From Spirochaetales bacterium (GTDB taxonomy: Bacteria; Spirochaetota; Spirochaetia; DSM-27196; PWMO01): DNA of 31,811 nt. The notes under the pieces are model-generated. The model saw nothing but the letters and a program-made list of their open reading frames with translations, ran no database searches and had not been told where the DNA came from. This document shows positions 1 through 6,980 of the stretch, in pieces. Each line of letters opens with the position of its first letter. Within the stretch, counting starts at the first letter, position 1. Made by a program: the position numbers and the translations under genes. The stretch lies in the NCBI GenBank assembly GCA_007130025.1, contig SLTF01000184.1:1-31811 (forward strand), given 5' to 3'.

Positions 1-1
1 C

Positions 2-496
2 CACGACCAAGAAGAGGCGCTCTCCTTCTGTGACCGTCTCGCGGTCATGAACGAGGGGCGGATCGAGCAGGTAGGCACACCCGAAGAGGTCTACCACCAT
101 CCCGGTACCGCCTTTGTGGCGCAGTTTCTGGGGCGGGCCAATCTCCTTTCCGGGACGGCCACCGGAGCGTTTGCAGAGACCGAACTGGGAACCATCCCGA
201 TTCGGCCGGCGACAACCGGTGATGTCCTGTTGTCGCTTCGTCCCGAGCACCTGCAGCTGACCGGCCTCCCCGCCGGCGCCGAAAGTGCCAACCGGGGCGA
301 AATCGTCGCCAGGGAATTCCGTGGCCACGATGTGACATATCGGGTACAATGCAGGGGTCGAGGTTACCTGGCCCACACCGAATACACCCACTCGTTTTTT
401 CCGGGTCAGGCGGTGGTATTGGCACCCCGGGAACCCGCGGTTGTTCTTCGTACCGTGGCTCCCCGGACGCAGAACCCGACGGGAGTTCAACAATGA
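2..496 (+). CDS. ABC transporter ATP-binding protein, C-terminal part (5' truncated by window)
   Basis: The reading frame is open from the first bases and has no start in the window, so the N-terminal two thirds (Walker A, signature, Walker B) lie outside. What remains begins with the H-loop (HDQEEAL) and the end of the nucleotide-binding domain (MNEGRIEQVGTPEEVY), followed by a TOBE-type substrate or regulatory domain with the usual LSLRPEHLQL stretch. This layout is that of the importer ATPases for iron, spermidine/putrescine, sulfate or sugars (FbpC/PotA/MalK group). The stop overlaps the start of the downstream DtxR-type metalloregulator (ATGA), so the two are co-translated. That neighbour makes a metal, most likely iron, the best guess for the substrate, but this is inference. 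The permease and binding protein are not visible. Confidence 0.85.
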   Translation, partial: HDQEEALSFCDRLAVMNEGRIEQVGTPEEVYHHPGTAFVAQFLGRANLLSGTATGAFAETELGTIPIRPATTGDVLLSLRPEHLQLTGLPAGAESANRGEIVAREFRGHDVTYRVQCRGRGYLAHTEYTHSFFPGQAVVLAPREPAVVLRTVAPRTQNPTGVQQ

Positions 497-1032
497 CCAG
501 AACACACGATCTGACCGAGAGCCTGGAGATGTACCTCAAGACCATCTACCTCATCGAGCTGCGCAAGCGTGCGGCCCGGGTCACCGACATCGCACACGAT
601 CTCGGCGTCATTGCGTCGTCGGTTACCGGAGCCCTGCGCACCCTCTCCAAGCGCGGCCTCATCAACTACGCGCCCTACGACATCATCACCCTCACCGATG
701 AGGGCCTCGTGGTCGCCAAGGAGATCATGAAGAAGTACGGCGCGATGCGCGACTTCCTCATCAAGGTGCTCGGAATTGAAGAGTCGGCGGCGGAAGAAGA
801 AGCGTGTCACATGGAACACCGCATGTCCGAGGTCGTATTCCAGCGTCTGCTTCACTTTGTCAAGTATTATGAAACCTGTCCTGTTGAGAAGGTTCGCTGG
901 AACGAGGAATTGGGATACTTCTGCAGCCGCGAAGACCTGGACTGCGAACACTGCGTACAGCACGTAAGGGTCGCAGCGCCCAAGAAGACCGGTGCGAAAG
1001 CCTCAGCCGGCACCACACAGACCGACAACTGA
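493..1032 (+). CDS. DtxR/MntR-family metal-dependent transcriptional regulator
   Basis: A 179-residue protein. The N-terminal winged helix (about residues 8-70) starts with the family hallmark LTESLEMYLKTIY and contains the recognition-helix region VIASSVTGALRTLSKRGL. The dimerisation/metal-binding region carries the ligand set C105-x2-E108-H109 (ACHMEHRMSE) expected of DtxR-like proteins. The C-terminus has no SH3-like third domain. Instead it has four cysteines (C129, C144, C151, C154), as in a short cysteine-rich subgroup I associate with anaerobes; these may hold a second metal. The start is the ATG overlapping the stop of the ABC ATPase gene by 4 bp (coupling); a longer upstream extension in this frame would lie inside that gene. 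Likely role: metal-responsive control of the linked transporter. Iron versus manganese cannot be decided. Confidence 0.88.
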   Translation: MTRTHDLTESLEMYLKTIYLIELRKRAARVTDIAHDLGVIASSVTGALRTLSKRGLINYAPYDIITLTDEGLVVAKEIMKKYGAMRDFLIKVLGIEESAAEEEACHMEHRMSEVVFQRLLHFVKYYETCPVEKVRWNEELGYFCSREDLDCEHCVQHVRVAAPKKTGAKASAGTTQTDN

Positions 1033-1036
1033 CCGA

Positions 1037-1762
1037 ATGGCCGACATTCACTCGCGCATCTCCTACCTTGAGCAATTCATCACCGAACAGCGGCGCGAGA
1101 CCATGATGCGCGTCCTTGATCAGCGAACCCGTTTTGTGACGGTAGTGCTGGAAGACATCTATCAGCCCCACAACGCAAGCGCGGTGCTACGCACCTGCGA
1201 CTGTTTCGGCGTGCAGGACGTTCACATTATCGAGAATCGCAACCGCTACCGGATCAATCCCGACGTTGAGTTGGGAACCGCCCAGTGGCTGACCCTCCAC
1301 CGCTACAACCGCCGCGACAACAACACCCCGGAGGCGATTGCCGAGCTGCGCCGGAGAGGATACCGCATCGTGGCTACCACGCCGCACGGGCGGACCGTGT
1401 CACTGGACGAGTTTCGCGTTGCCGACGCGCCTACCGCCGTTCTGCTTGGCAACGAACTCGAGGGACTGTCCGAGACCGCCCTGGACGCGGCCGACGAACG
1501 ACTTCGAATCCCCATGTACGGCTTTGTCGAGAGCTTTAATATTTCGGTATCGGCGGCCATCATTCTGAACACGCTCTGCAGCACCCTGCGGCGCGACCGG
1601 GAGGACTGGACGCTGAGTGGCGACGAGCGCGAAGAGATCCTTCTCGGCTGGCTGCGCCGCAGTATCAAGCGCTCGGTGGAACTCGAACGCGAGTGGGAAC
1701 GCACCGGTTCACATGAAGAGAATCCGACGCCCCGCGTGGAAGATGCTGATCTTGCGCGTTGA
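1037..1762 (+). CDS. trmH: tRNA (guanosine-18-2'-O)-methyltransferase, SpoU/TrmH family
   Basis: A 241-residue SPOUT methyltransferase that would transfer a methyl group from SAM to the 2'-OH of G18 in tRNA. All three SpoU motifs are visible. Motif 1 is around residues 46-54 (NASAVLRTCD, with N46 and the catalytic-type R52). Motif 2 is at 136-144 (LLGNELEGLS). Motif 3 is at 158-174 (IPMYGFVESFNISVSAAI), where the trefoil knot binds SAM. The N-terminal helical segment and the C-terminal helices (RRSIKRSVELEREWER) fit TrmH rather than the shorter TrmL. The ATG lies 4 bp after the dtxR stop without a clear Shine-Dalgarno, so translation is probably coupled. The last 54 bp overlap the 3' end of the convergent diadenylate cyclase gene. 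Confidence 0.88.
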   Translation: MADIHSRISYLEQFITEQRRETMMRVLDQRTRFVTVVLEDIYQPHNASAVLRTCDCFGVQDVHIIENRNRYRINPDVELGTAQWLTLHRYNRRDNNTPEAIAELRRRGYRIVATTPHGRTVSLDEFRVADAPTAVLLGNELEGLSETALDAADERLRIPMYGFVESFNISVSAAIILNTLCSTLRRDREDWTLSGDEREEILLGWLRRSIKRSVELEREWERTGSHEENPTPRVEDADLAR

Positions 1763-3034
1763 TTCGGAAATGGCAATCGCAATCGCGTTGGTTGCGCCGC
1801 TGACGCCAAGCGCGGCGGCGTGACGCGCGCCGAGCCCCGATTGCAGCTCTTCTTCCCGCGGGGCTGCGGTCAAAAAGGTTCCCGCCGATTCAATAACTCC
1901 GTCACCGCGAATGACGAAGGCTCCATCAATCCGGCTGTACTCTTTCACCGTCTCCTCGAGTGACGGATCAAGGATGTTGCGGTCGATCTCGTCGTAGCCG
2001 CGAAACGGGTTCATGATCAGCTGACGGGTCAGATCCCGTACGTTCTCGTAGTCACCGAGCACAAAGAGCGTTCCCACGGGCTTTCCCTCCCGACCCTCGG
2101 CCGCCAGCTCCCCGGCTATCTGCAGCACCCGCGTGAGCACGTGGTTGGTCACATCCGAGGGAATCCGACCCGCCTGCAGGTCCATGGGAAACTCCAGCTC
2201 GCTGCCGATATGGGTGAGTCGGATGGAATCGAGCATGCCCGACTCGGGCACGCCGTAGACGTTCACAATCACGTCGTCGTGTGCGATTCTCCCCTGAGAG
2301 AGCAGAAACAGCAGGGCAAACTGCACGTGGGTCGATCGGCGGATTCCCTTGAAGGGAATGGGAATGATGTCGATTGCGTCGCCAAACTCCTCTTCGTAGA
2401 GCTCGGGGGTGGCGGTTACCACCATGATGGACCGGTCCTGCACCAGTTCCATGACAAACACCGGATCATCGATTGCATCGGCGTGCAGCAGGAGTCGGCC
2501 CCGTTCCAGATCCTGCGCAATCTCGCGAGCACGCCGGAAGGTCAGCCGTGACAGTGCCCGACGCCCATCACCCTGTTTTGAATCGGTGGTGGAGAGGTTT
2601 GTCTGAAAGAGACGGTAGACATCGCGTTGCGACGATGCCGCGACGATCATCTTTGTTCGCTCGGGGTCTTTCAGCAAACCCGCAACCTCGCTGAGAATGC
2701 GCAGATGGTCCATCCGCCCGCTGACCAGCAGGATCACCAGATGGACCGTCCCGTGGGACTCAGGGTCCCAGTCGATTCCGTCGCGCGATACCCCAACCGC
2801 GAGCACGCTCTCGAAGGGGTCGTCGAGGACGGCGTGGGGAACGGCAATCCCGTCGCCCAGACAGGACGAGAGCGATCGCTCCCGGTCAAAGACCAGATCA
2901 CGAATCCGCTGCTCGTCGACCCCGGCTACCCCGCCGAATGCGGTCGCAACCAGACGTCGAATCGCCTCATCGCGATCGATTCCGCCGGGGAAAAACTCAA
3001 TTCTCGATGGCGAGAGATGTTCCTGCAGACTCAC
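1709..3034 (-). CDS. PTS EIIA (type 2)-pyruvate kinase C-like-diadenylate cyclase fusion
   Basis: A 441-residue three-part protein. Residues 1-150 form a mannitol/fructose-type EIIA domain with the phosphoryl-accepting histidine in GDGIAVPHA (H67). Residues about 160-280 (FRRAREIAQDLERGRLLLHADAI... VVTATPE) resemble the pyruvate-kinase C-terminal-like domain found before the cyclase in archaeal DacZ-type proteins. Residues about 315-441 are a DisA_N/DAC domain: DGA at 370-372, GLGARHAAA at 400-408, SE at 423-424 and the closing strand KISIFHAG. The predicted reaction is 2 ATP to c-di-AMP. The third position of the classical RHR motif is Ala (R404-H405-A406). I chose GTG at 3034 because AGGAGG sits 4 bases upstream; in-frame ATGs at 3067 and 3070 would add 11 or 12 residues and lack a good ribosome site. 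It has no membrane segment, so it is probably cytoplasmic. It is divergent from the sphingolipid pair and overlaps trmH tail to tail. That PTS phosphorylation controls c-di-AMP synthesis is inference. Confidence 0.85.
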   Translation of the reverse strand: MSLQEHLSPSRIEFFPGGIDRDEAIRRLVATAFGGVAGVDEQRIRDLVFDRERSLSSCLGDGIAVPHAVLDDPFESVLAVGVSRDGIDWDPESHGTVHLVILLVSGRMDHLRILSEVAGLLKDPERTKMIVAASSQRDVYRLFQTNLSTTDSKQGDGRRALSRLTFRRAREIAQDLERGRLLLHADAIDDPVFVMELVQDRSIMVVTATPELYEEEFGDAIDIIPIPFKGIRRSTHVQFALLFLLSQGRIAHDDVIVNVYGVPESGMLDSIRLTHIGSELEFPMDLQAGRIPSDVTNHVLTRVLQIAGELAAEGREGKPVGTLFVLGDYENVRDLTRQLIMNPFRGYDEIDRNILDPSLEETVKEYSRIDGAFVIRGDGVIESAGTFLTAAPREEELQSGLGARHAAALGVSGATNAIAIAISESTRKISIFHAGRRILFM

Positions 3035-3065
3035 CCGTCCTCCTGAGTGCCCTCTTCTCTTTTCC

Positions 3066-3094
3066 ATCATCGCGCAAAAGCGGTTCCCGCGCAA
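3066..3094 (-). promoter_or_regulatory. Candidate promoter for the EIIA-diadenylate cyclase gene
   Basis: On the minus strand TTGCGC (3094-3089) and GATGAT (3071-3066) are separated by 17 bases. The -10 matches 4 of 6 consensus positions and the -35 only 3. It would leave a leader of about 25-30 nt carrying the AGGAGG ribosome site. This is the best candidate in the 103-bp divergent gap, but it is weak. Confidence 0.3.
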
Positions 3095-3125
3095 CATTGT
3101 TCTGCATGAAGTAAGCCGGAGCGTG

Positions 3126-3131
3126 TACAAT
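3126..3131 (+). promoter_or_regulatory. -10 element (TACAAT) placing +1 on the ATG of the ketosphinganine reductase gene
   Basis: TACAAT matches the sigma-70 -10 consensus at 5 of 6 positions and ends 6 bases before the ATG at 3138, so the expected +1 is the A of the start codon. No Shine-Dalgarno lies at normal distance (the nearest GGAG is about 17 bases away), and no good -35 is visible. It fits a leaderless transcript, as at four other genes in this window. Confidence 0.45.
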
Positions 3132-3137
3132 GATGGT

Positions 3138-3962
3138 ATGAATCCGTTTCGCGACAGCCTTGCCTGCGTCACCGGCGGATCAAGCGGCATTGGACTGGCA
3201 ATCGCCCGCCGCCTTGCCGCCCACGGTGCGAGAATCGTACTGATTGCGCGAACACCTGAGCGACTCTCCGCGGCGCGGGCCGATATCGTGTCGCTGGTGC
3301 CCGACGCGAGCGTGGAGACGGTGGCGCTGGACGTCACCGACCAGGCCGCCGTCCGGCAAGCAACGGCCGTCATTACGGCGCAGTGGGGTGACCCCCGGTT
3401 TCTGTTCAATTGCGCCGGCGATGCTCTTCCTGGACAATTTGATGGGTACCCCCGTGCGGATCTACACCGGATGATGGCGGTGAACCTGGAAGGCACCTGG
3501 AACGTAACGCAGGCGCTCGTAGACGCGCTTCGTCGCACCCGCGGGCACGTGGTGAACGTCTCATCCCTTGCGGGTCTGGTGGGGACCACCGGATACACCG
3601 CCTACGCCGCAAGCAAATTTGCCGTGGTGGGGTTCTCCGAAGCGCTGCGCAACGAACTCGCCGTAGACGGGGTACGGGTGTCAGTACTCTGCCCCGGTGA
3701 CACCGACACCCCGCAGCTTGCGGCGGAACAGGCGCACAAGCCGCCCGAGACGGCGGCCCTCTCGGCCCGAGCCCGGGTCCTCTCTCCCGACCAGGTGGCA
3801 AAGGTGTGTCTGAGTGGAGTGCGCGCTGGACGGTTTATGATCCTTGCCGGAGGCGATGCTCAGCTGATAGTCTGGTTGAAACGGTTTGCGCCCTGGATGC
3901 TCTTTCGAACAATGGACCGGGTGGTACTCCGGGCGCGGCGGGAAACAAGGAGCGCACCATGA
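3138..3962 (+). CDS. Short-chain dehydrogenase resembling 3-ketosphinganine (3-ketodihydrosphingosine) reductase
   Basis: A 274-residue classical SDR. The Rossmann nucleotide site is TGGSSGIG (residues 12-19), the NAG-equivalent is NCAG (91-94), and the catalytic residues are S142/S143 and Y156-x3-K160 (YAASK). What points to ketosphinganine reductase is the segment CPGDTDTPQLAAEQ...KPPET (185-205). It closely follows the substrate-loop sequence I remember from eukaryotic KDSR/Tsc10 (PPDTDTPGF...KP.ET). The C-terminal basic/hydrophobic tail (WLKRFAPWMLFRTMDRVV) would suit membrane association. Its stop overlaps the start of an SPT-like gene (ATGA), which supports successive steps: SPT makes 3-ketosphinganine and this enzyme would reduce it with NADPH. 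Another SDR specificity (a fatty-acid or ketone reductase) remains possible. The ATG at 3138 is the only in-frame start before the conserved N-terminus. Confidence 0.8.
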   Translation: MNPFRDSLACVTGGSSGIGLAIARRLAAHGARIVLIARTPERLSAARADIVSLVPDASVETVALDVTDQAAVRQATAVITAQWGDPRFLFNCAGDALPGQFDGYPRADLHRMMAVNLEGTWNVTQALVDALRRTRGHVVNVSSLAGLVGTTGYTAYAASKFAVVGFSEALRNELAVDGVRVSVLCPGDTDTPQLAAEQAHKPPETAALSARARVLSPDQVAKVCLSGVRAGRFMILAGGDAQLIVWLKRFAPWMLFRTMDRVVLRARRETRSAP

Positions 3963-5200
3963 GAACAGCCGAATTGCAGAACACCACCGACCAGGCGGAC
4001 ATCTTTTCCAAGGCGTTTGCCTTTCAGGACGCGAGAGAGGCGCGACGGAACGGCCTCTACCCCTATTTCCGCCCCATCGAGGGCTACCGAGGGGCGCGGG
4101 TGGTGGTCGAAGGTCGGGAGCTCATCATGGCGGGTTCCAACAACTACCTTGGCCTCTCGCTCGATCCTCGCGTCAAAGAGGCAGCCGAACGCGCCATTCG
4201 CACCTACGGCACCAGCTGCTCCGGATCGCGGTTCATGAATGGGACTCTTCGCCTGCACGAAGAGCTCGAGGAGCGCCTCGCCGCCTTTGTCCGGAAGCCG
4301 GCGGCGCTCTGTTTCACCACCGGCTATCAGACCAACCTCGGCGCAATTTCGGCGTTGGTGGGAGACGGCGACCACGTGATCACCGACAAACTCAATCACG
4401 CGTCGATCGTGGACGGAATCTTTCTCTCCTCGGGCATTCACCGCCGCGTGAGCGTCCACCGATACAAGCACAACAACATGACCAGCCTGCGAGAGACGCT
4501 GGAGGCAATCCCAACCGACGAGCCAAAGCTTCTGGTTACCGACGGAGTGTTCAGCATGGAGGGGGACATTGCCGATATGCCGAGTCTGCGCGAACTCGCC
4601 GACCAACACCGTGTGCGCATCTACCTCGACGAAGCGCACGCAATTGGCGTTGTGGGGAACACCGGCCGTGGCACGCTGGAGCACCACGGGAACCCCGACC
4701 TTGCCGACCTGGTGATGTGTACGTTCTCAAAATCGTTTGGATCCATCGGCGGGTTTGTAGCCGGCGACACGCAGGTGATTGACTACATCCGCCATTTCGC
4801 GCGGTCACTCATCTTCAGCGCGAGTATGCCGCCGGCAAACCTCGCCGCCGCGATGAAGGCCCTGGACATCATCGAAGCAGAGCCGGAGCGGGTCCGGCGC
4901 CTGCAGAATATTTCCGAGCGGATGCGCGAAGGGTTTCGTGAGATTGGATTCGACATCGGAACCTCAGAGACCGCGATTGTACCGTTGATCATTGGAGACA
5001 ACCAGAAGACCTTCCTCTTCTGGAAATACCTCTTCGAGCACGGCGTCTACGTCAACCCGGTGATCAGCCCTGCGGTCCCTCCAAATCGTGCGTTGATTCG
5101 AACCTCGTTCATGGCAATTCATACGGATGAGGATCTCGATCGGATTCTGGAAGTGGCGCGGGAGGGCGCTGCCGCCACCGGGCTGCTCAATACCCCGTAG
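3959..5200 (+). CDS. spt: Alpha-oxoamine synthase, probable serine palmitoyltransferase
   Basis: A 413-residue PLP enzyme of the alpha-oxoamine synthase family (SPT, KBL, BioF, ALAS). The Schiff-base lysine is K258 in TFSKSFGSIGG, the cofactor aspartate and histidine are in LDEAHAIG (D224, H227), and the ring-stacking histidine is in DKLNHASI (H147). Two stretches fit bacterial SPT better than BioF or KBL: TSCSGSRFMNGTLRLH (85-100; bacterial SPTs have GCAGSRFLNGTLDIH) and GVYVNPVISPAVPP (362-375; GVFVNPVVSPAVP in SPTs). The predicted reaction is L-serine plus palmitoyl-CoA or acyl-ACP to 3-ketosphinganine, CO2 and free carrier, in the cytosol or at the inner membrane. There is no transmembrane segment, as in other bacterial SPTs. 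The start overlaps the reductase stop by 4 bp. The remaining alternative is another amino acid-acyl condensing oxoamine synthase. Confidence 0.82.
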   Translation: MRTAELQNTTDQADIFSKAFAFQDAREARRNGLYPYFRPIEGYRGARVVVEGRELIMAGSNNYLGLSLDPRVKEAAERAIRTYGTSCSGSRFMNGTLRLHEELEERLAAFVRKPAALCFTTGYQTNLGAISALVGDGDHVITDKLNHASIVDGIFLSSGIHRRVSVHRYKHNNMTSLRETLEAIPTDEPKLLVTDGVFSMEGDIADMPSLRELADQHRVRIYLDEAHAIGVVGNTGRGTLEHHGNPDLADLVMCTFSKSFGSIGGFVAGDTQVIDYIRHFARSLIFSASMPPANLAAAMKALDIIEAEPERVRRLQNISERMREGFREIGFDIGTSETAIVPLIIGDNQKTFLFWKYLFEHGVYVNPVISPAVPPNRALIRTSFMAIHTDEDLDRILEVAREGAAATGLLNTP

Positions 5201-5217
5201 CGCCCGCGGAGGGTCGC

Positions 5218-6195
5218 TTACAGCGTCACCACAATCTTTCCGCGTACGTGACGGCTTTCGCTCAGGCTGTGCGCCTCGGTCACGTTGCGAAGACCCGCCA
5301 CCGCGGTAGTATGTACCCGCAGGGTACCGTGCTTCATCAATTCCGCGATCTGCTCAAGCTCGCGCTCGCTCGGTTTGACGAGGATCTTTTTCACGCGCGT
5401 CGGCGCGTTGAGTCCCGCCTTGCTGTCACCGGTCAGGAGGGTTACCAGCAGGCCGCCGCGGCCCAACACCTTCAGCGACCGTTCGCGGGTTCCACCACCG
5501 ATGGTATCGAGTACCACGTCCACGTCATCGATTCGAGTCCACGGCGGGACATCTCCGTCGTAACGATAGACCTCATCGCAGCCGAGAGACCGGGCGAACT
5601 GATGGTTTCGCTCGCTGGCGGTGCCAATCACAAAGGCGCCCTTCCACTTCGCCAACTGTACCGCGAGGTGCCCCACTCCACCGGCGGCGGCGTGGACCAG
5701 AACCCGCTTCCCGCTTTGCAGACGGGCCGTATCGAAGAGCGCCTGCCACGCGGTCAACGCGGCGAGCGGAACAGCCGCGGCGTCGCGGAAACTGATGGAG
5801 TCACCGATGGCAGCCAGATTGGTATCACGAGTGATCACGTACTCGGCGCAACCACCGCCGCCCGAGGGAAAGTTCACCATCCCCATGACCCGGTCTCCCA
5901 CCTCGAATCGGGTCACCCGGCGGCCTTTGGCCACAACCGTGCCGGCCACATCCCAACCGAGCACAAAGGGAAACCCGGAGATATGCGAGGCAACCCCCTC
6001 ACCGATTCGAGTTTTCCAATCGACCGGGTTGATCCCCACCGCCCCCACCCTCACCAGCACGTCTTCGTGTGTTGCTTCGGGAACGGGAACCGTCTGCTGT
6101 TTCAGTACTTCAAGACCGCCGAACTGATCGATAACCACAGCCCGCATTTCAGCGGGGATCGGCGACGGTGCCGAATTTCGTTTGGATTGAAACAT
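5218..6195 (-). CDS. Zinc-independent MDR-family NADP-dependent oxidoreductase (quinone reductase-like)
   Basis: A 325-residue medium-chain dehydrogenase/reductase. The N-terminal GroES-like half runs from RAVVIDQFGGLEVL through VGINPVDWKTR and GWDVAGTV; the Rossmann half carries AAAGGVGHLAVQLAKW. The cysteine/histidine ligands of zinc alcohol dehydrogenases are absent, placing it with quinone oxidoreductase/zeta-crystallin-type enzymes that reduce quinones or enones with NADPH. The real substrate cannot be read from the sequence. The 5'-most ATG (6195) gives about 16 residues before the conserved domain; the ATG at 6147 begins exactly at the domain, and neither has a clear ribosome site. It follows the phosphatidyltransferase gene on the same strand after 36 bp, so a two-gene operon is likely, and it converges on the SPT gene 17 bp away. 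Confidence 0.8.
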   Translation of the reverse strand: MFQSKRNSAPSPIPAEMRAVVIDQFGGLEVLKQQTVPVPEATHEDVLVRVGAVGINPVDWKTRIGEGVASHISGFPFVLGWDVAGTVVAKGRRVTRFEVGDRVMGMVNFPSGGGGCAEYVITRDTNLAAIGDSISFRDAAAVPLAALTAWQALFDTARLQSGKRVLVHAAAGGVGHLAVQLAKWKGAFVIGTASERNHQFARSLGCDEVYRYDGDVPPWTRIDDVDVVLDTIGGGTRERSLKVLGRGGLLVTLLTGDSKAGLNAPTRVKKILVKPSERELEQIAELMKHGTLRVHTTAVAGLRNVTEAHSLSESRHVRGKIVVTL

Positions 6196-6231
6196 ATGTC
6201 GGTCGAATGGTAGCGAAAACCGGCTGGTCTG

Positions 6232-6864
6232 TTAAGACCCCTCACCCGAAAAACGACCGACCGCCCATATCACCCGCTGCACCGCGCCAACCAGAATCAG
6301 TGAGGCGGTAACAAGAAGGATGGCCACGGCGTGATTGGGAAGGAGAATCAAGAGAAGGTACGCAACGATGGTCTCCGCGCCTTCCACAAGCCCGCGCGGC
6401 ATTGCGATCGAAGTCAGGCGCCCGCCGGCCCCGTCAGCCGCGGCCGGTTCCCGGTGCCGCTCCAACAGGACCGAAAGATAGAGCCACGAGGTGATGTTGA
6501 GGTAACAGGCGGCAAGCAGAAGGATGACGGCAAAGAGCACGACCGACTCGGGGCGATGGAGCGCAAATCCAATGGGGATTGCGCTGTAAACTGCCACATC
6601 AAGCATCAGATCGAGGTAGCCGCCAAACTCGGACGTCTGCCCGGTCGAGCGTGCTACCGCCCCATCGAGGCCGTCGACAATCCGGTTGACCACCCAGAGG
6701 GTCGCGGCCGGCCGGTACGCTCCGTTCGCAAGTGCCACCGCGGCGGCAACACCGACCACGGCAGCGGCAACGGAGATGTGATTCGGGTGGAGCTTCGAAC
6801 CAACCGCCCGGACGAGGGGGGCAAGAAGTTGGTCTTTGCCGCGGCGCAGAACGTGGTCAAACAC
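6232..6864 (-). CDS. CDP-alcohol phosphatidyltransferase family membrane protein
   Basis: A 210-residue polytopic protein containing the full CDP-alcohol phosphotransferase signature, D64-x2-D67-G68-x2-A71-R72-x8-G81-x3-D85-x3-D89 (DGLDGAVAR ... GGYLDLMLD), at the cytoplasmic end of the second or third helix. The family moves a phospho-alcohol from CDP-alcohol (such as CDP-diacylglycerol) to a second alcohol, making phosphatidyl-glycerophosphate, -serine, -inositol phosphate or related lipids. Around five or six further hydrophobic segments fit the family's six-helix fold. The acceptor cannot be assigned from the motif. Proximity to the sphingolipid pair makes a lipid head-group role tempting, but the gene is on the other strand with an oxidoreductase between. 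The start is GTG at 6864 with AGGGTGA just upstream. Confidence 0.82.
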   Translation of the reverse strand: MFDHVLRRGKDQLLAPLVRAVGSKLHPNHISVAAAVVGVAAAVALANGAYRPAATLWVVNRIVDGLDGAVARSTGQTSEFGGYLDLMLDVAVYSAIPIGFALHRPESVVLFAVILLLAACYLNITSWLYLSVLLERHREPAAADGAGGRLTSIAMPRGLVEGAETIVAYLLLILLPNHAVAILLVTASLILVGAVQRVIWAVGRFSGEGS

Positions 6865-6920
6865 GAGTCACCCTATGCCTCGCGCCTCGCTCGCGTCAAG
6901 AGGAAGAACAAGCGAAACGC

Positions 6921-6950
6921 TTCGCCTTTGCCGCCGCTCAGCAGTATACT
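6921..6950 (+). promoter_or_regulatory. Candidate promoter for msrB
   Basis: TTCGCC (6921-6926) and TATACT (6945-6950) are separated by 18 bases. The -10 matches the consensus at 5 of 6 positions. +1 would be near 6957, giving a leader of about 24 nt that contains GGAGG (6970-6974) before the ATG at 6981. This is a conventional leadered arrangement. Confidence 0.45.
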
Positions 6951-6980
6951 GAAGAGAGTTCTCGACCATGGAGGTCATCA

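Noticed and set aside
45..545. Long minus-strand ORF across the ABC ATPase end and dtxR
   Set aside because: Shadow frame: the plus strand encodes two recognisable families with linked ATGA overlap; the minus protein has biased Arg/Pro/Gly composition and no family match.
1303..1809. Minus-strand ORF of 168 codons inside trmH
   Set aside because: Serine/arginine-rich antisense of a clearly recognised methyltransferase.
2697..3137. Upstream extension of the SDR reading frame
   Set aside because: It lies antisense to the EIIA domain and its product is Arg/Ser/Pro-rich. Conserved SDR sequence begins only at the ATG at 3138.
5197..5220. AGCG...CGCT hairpin between the SPT and MDR genes
   Set aside because: Four-base stem with mismatches and no T tract.
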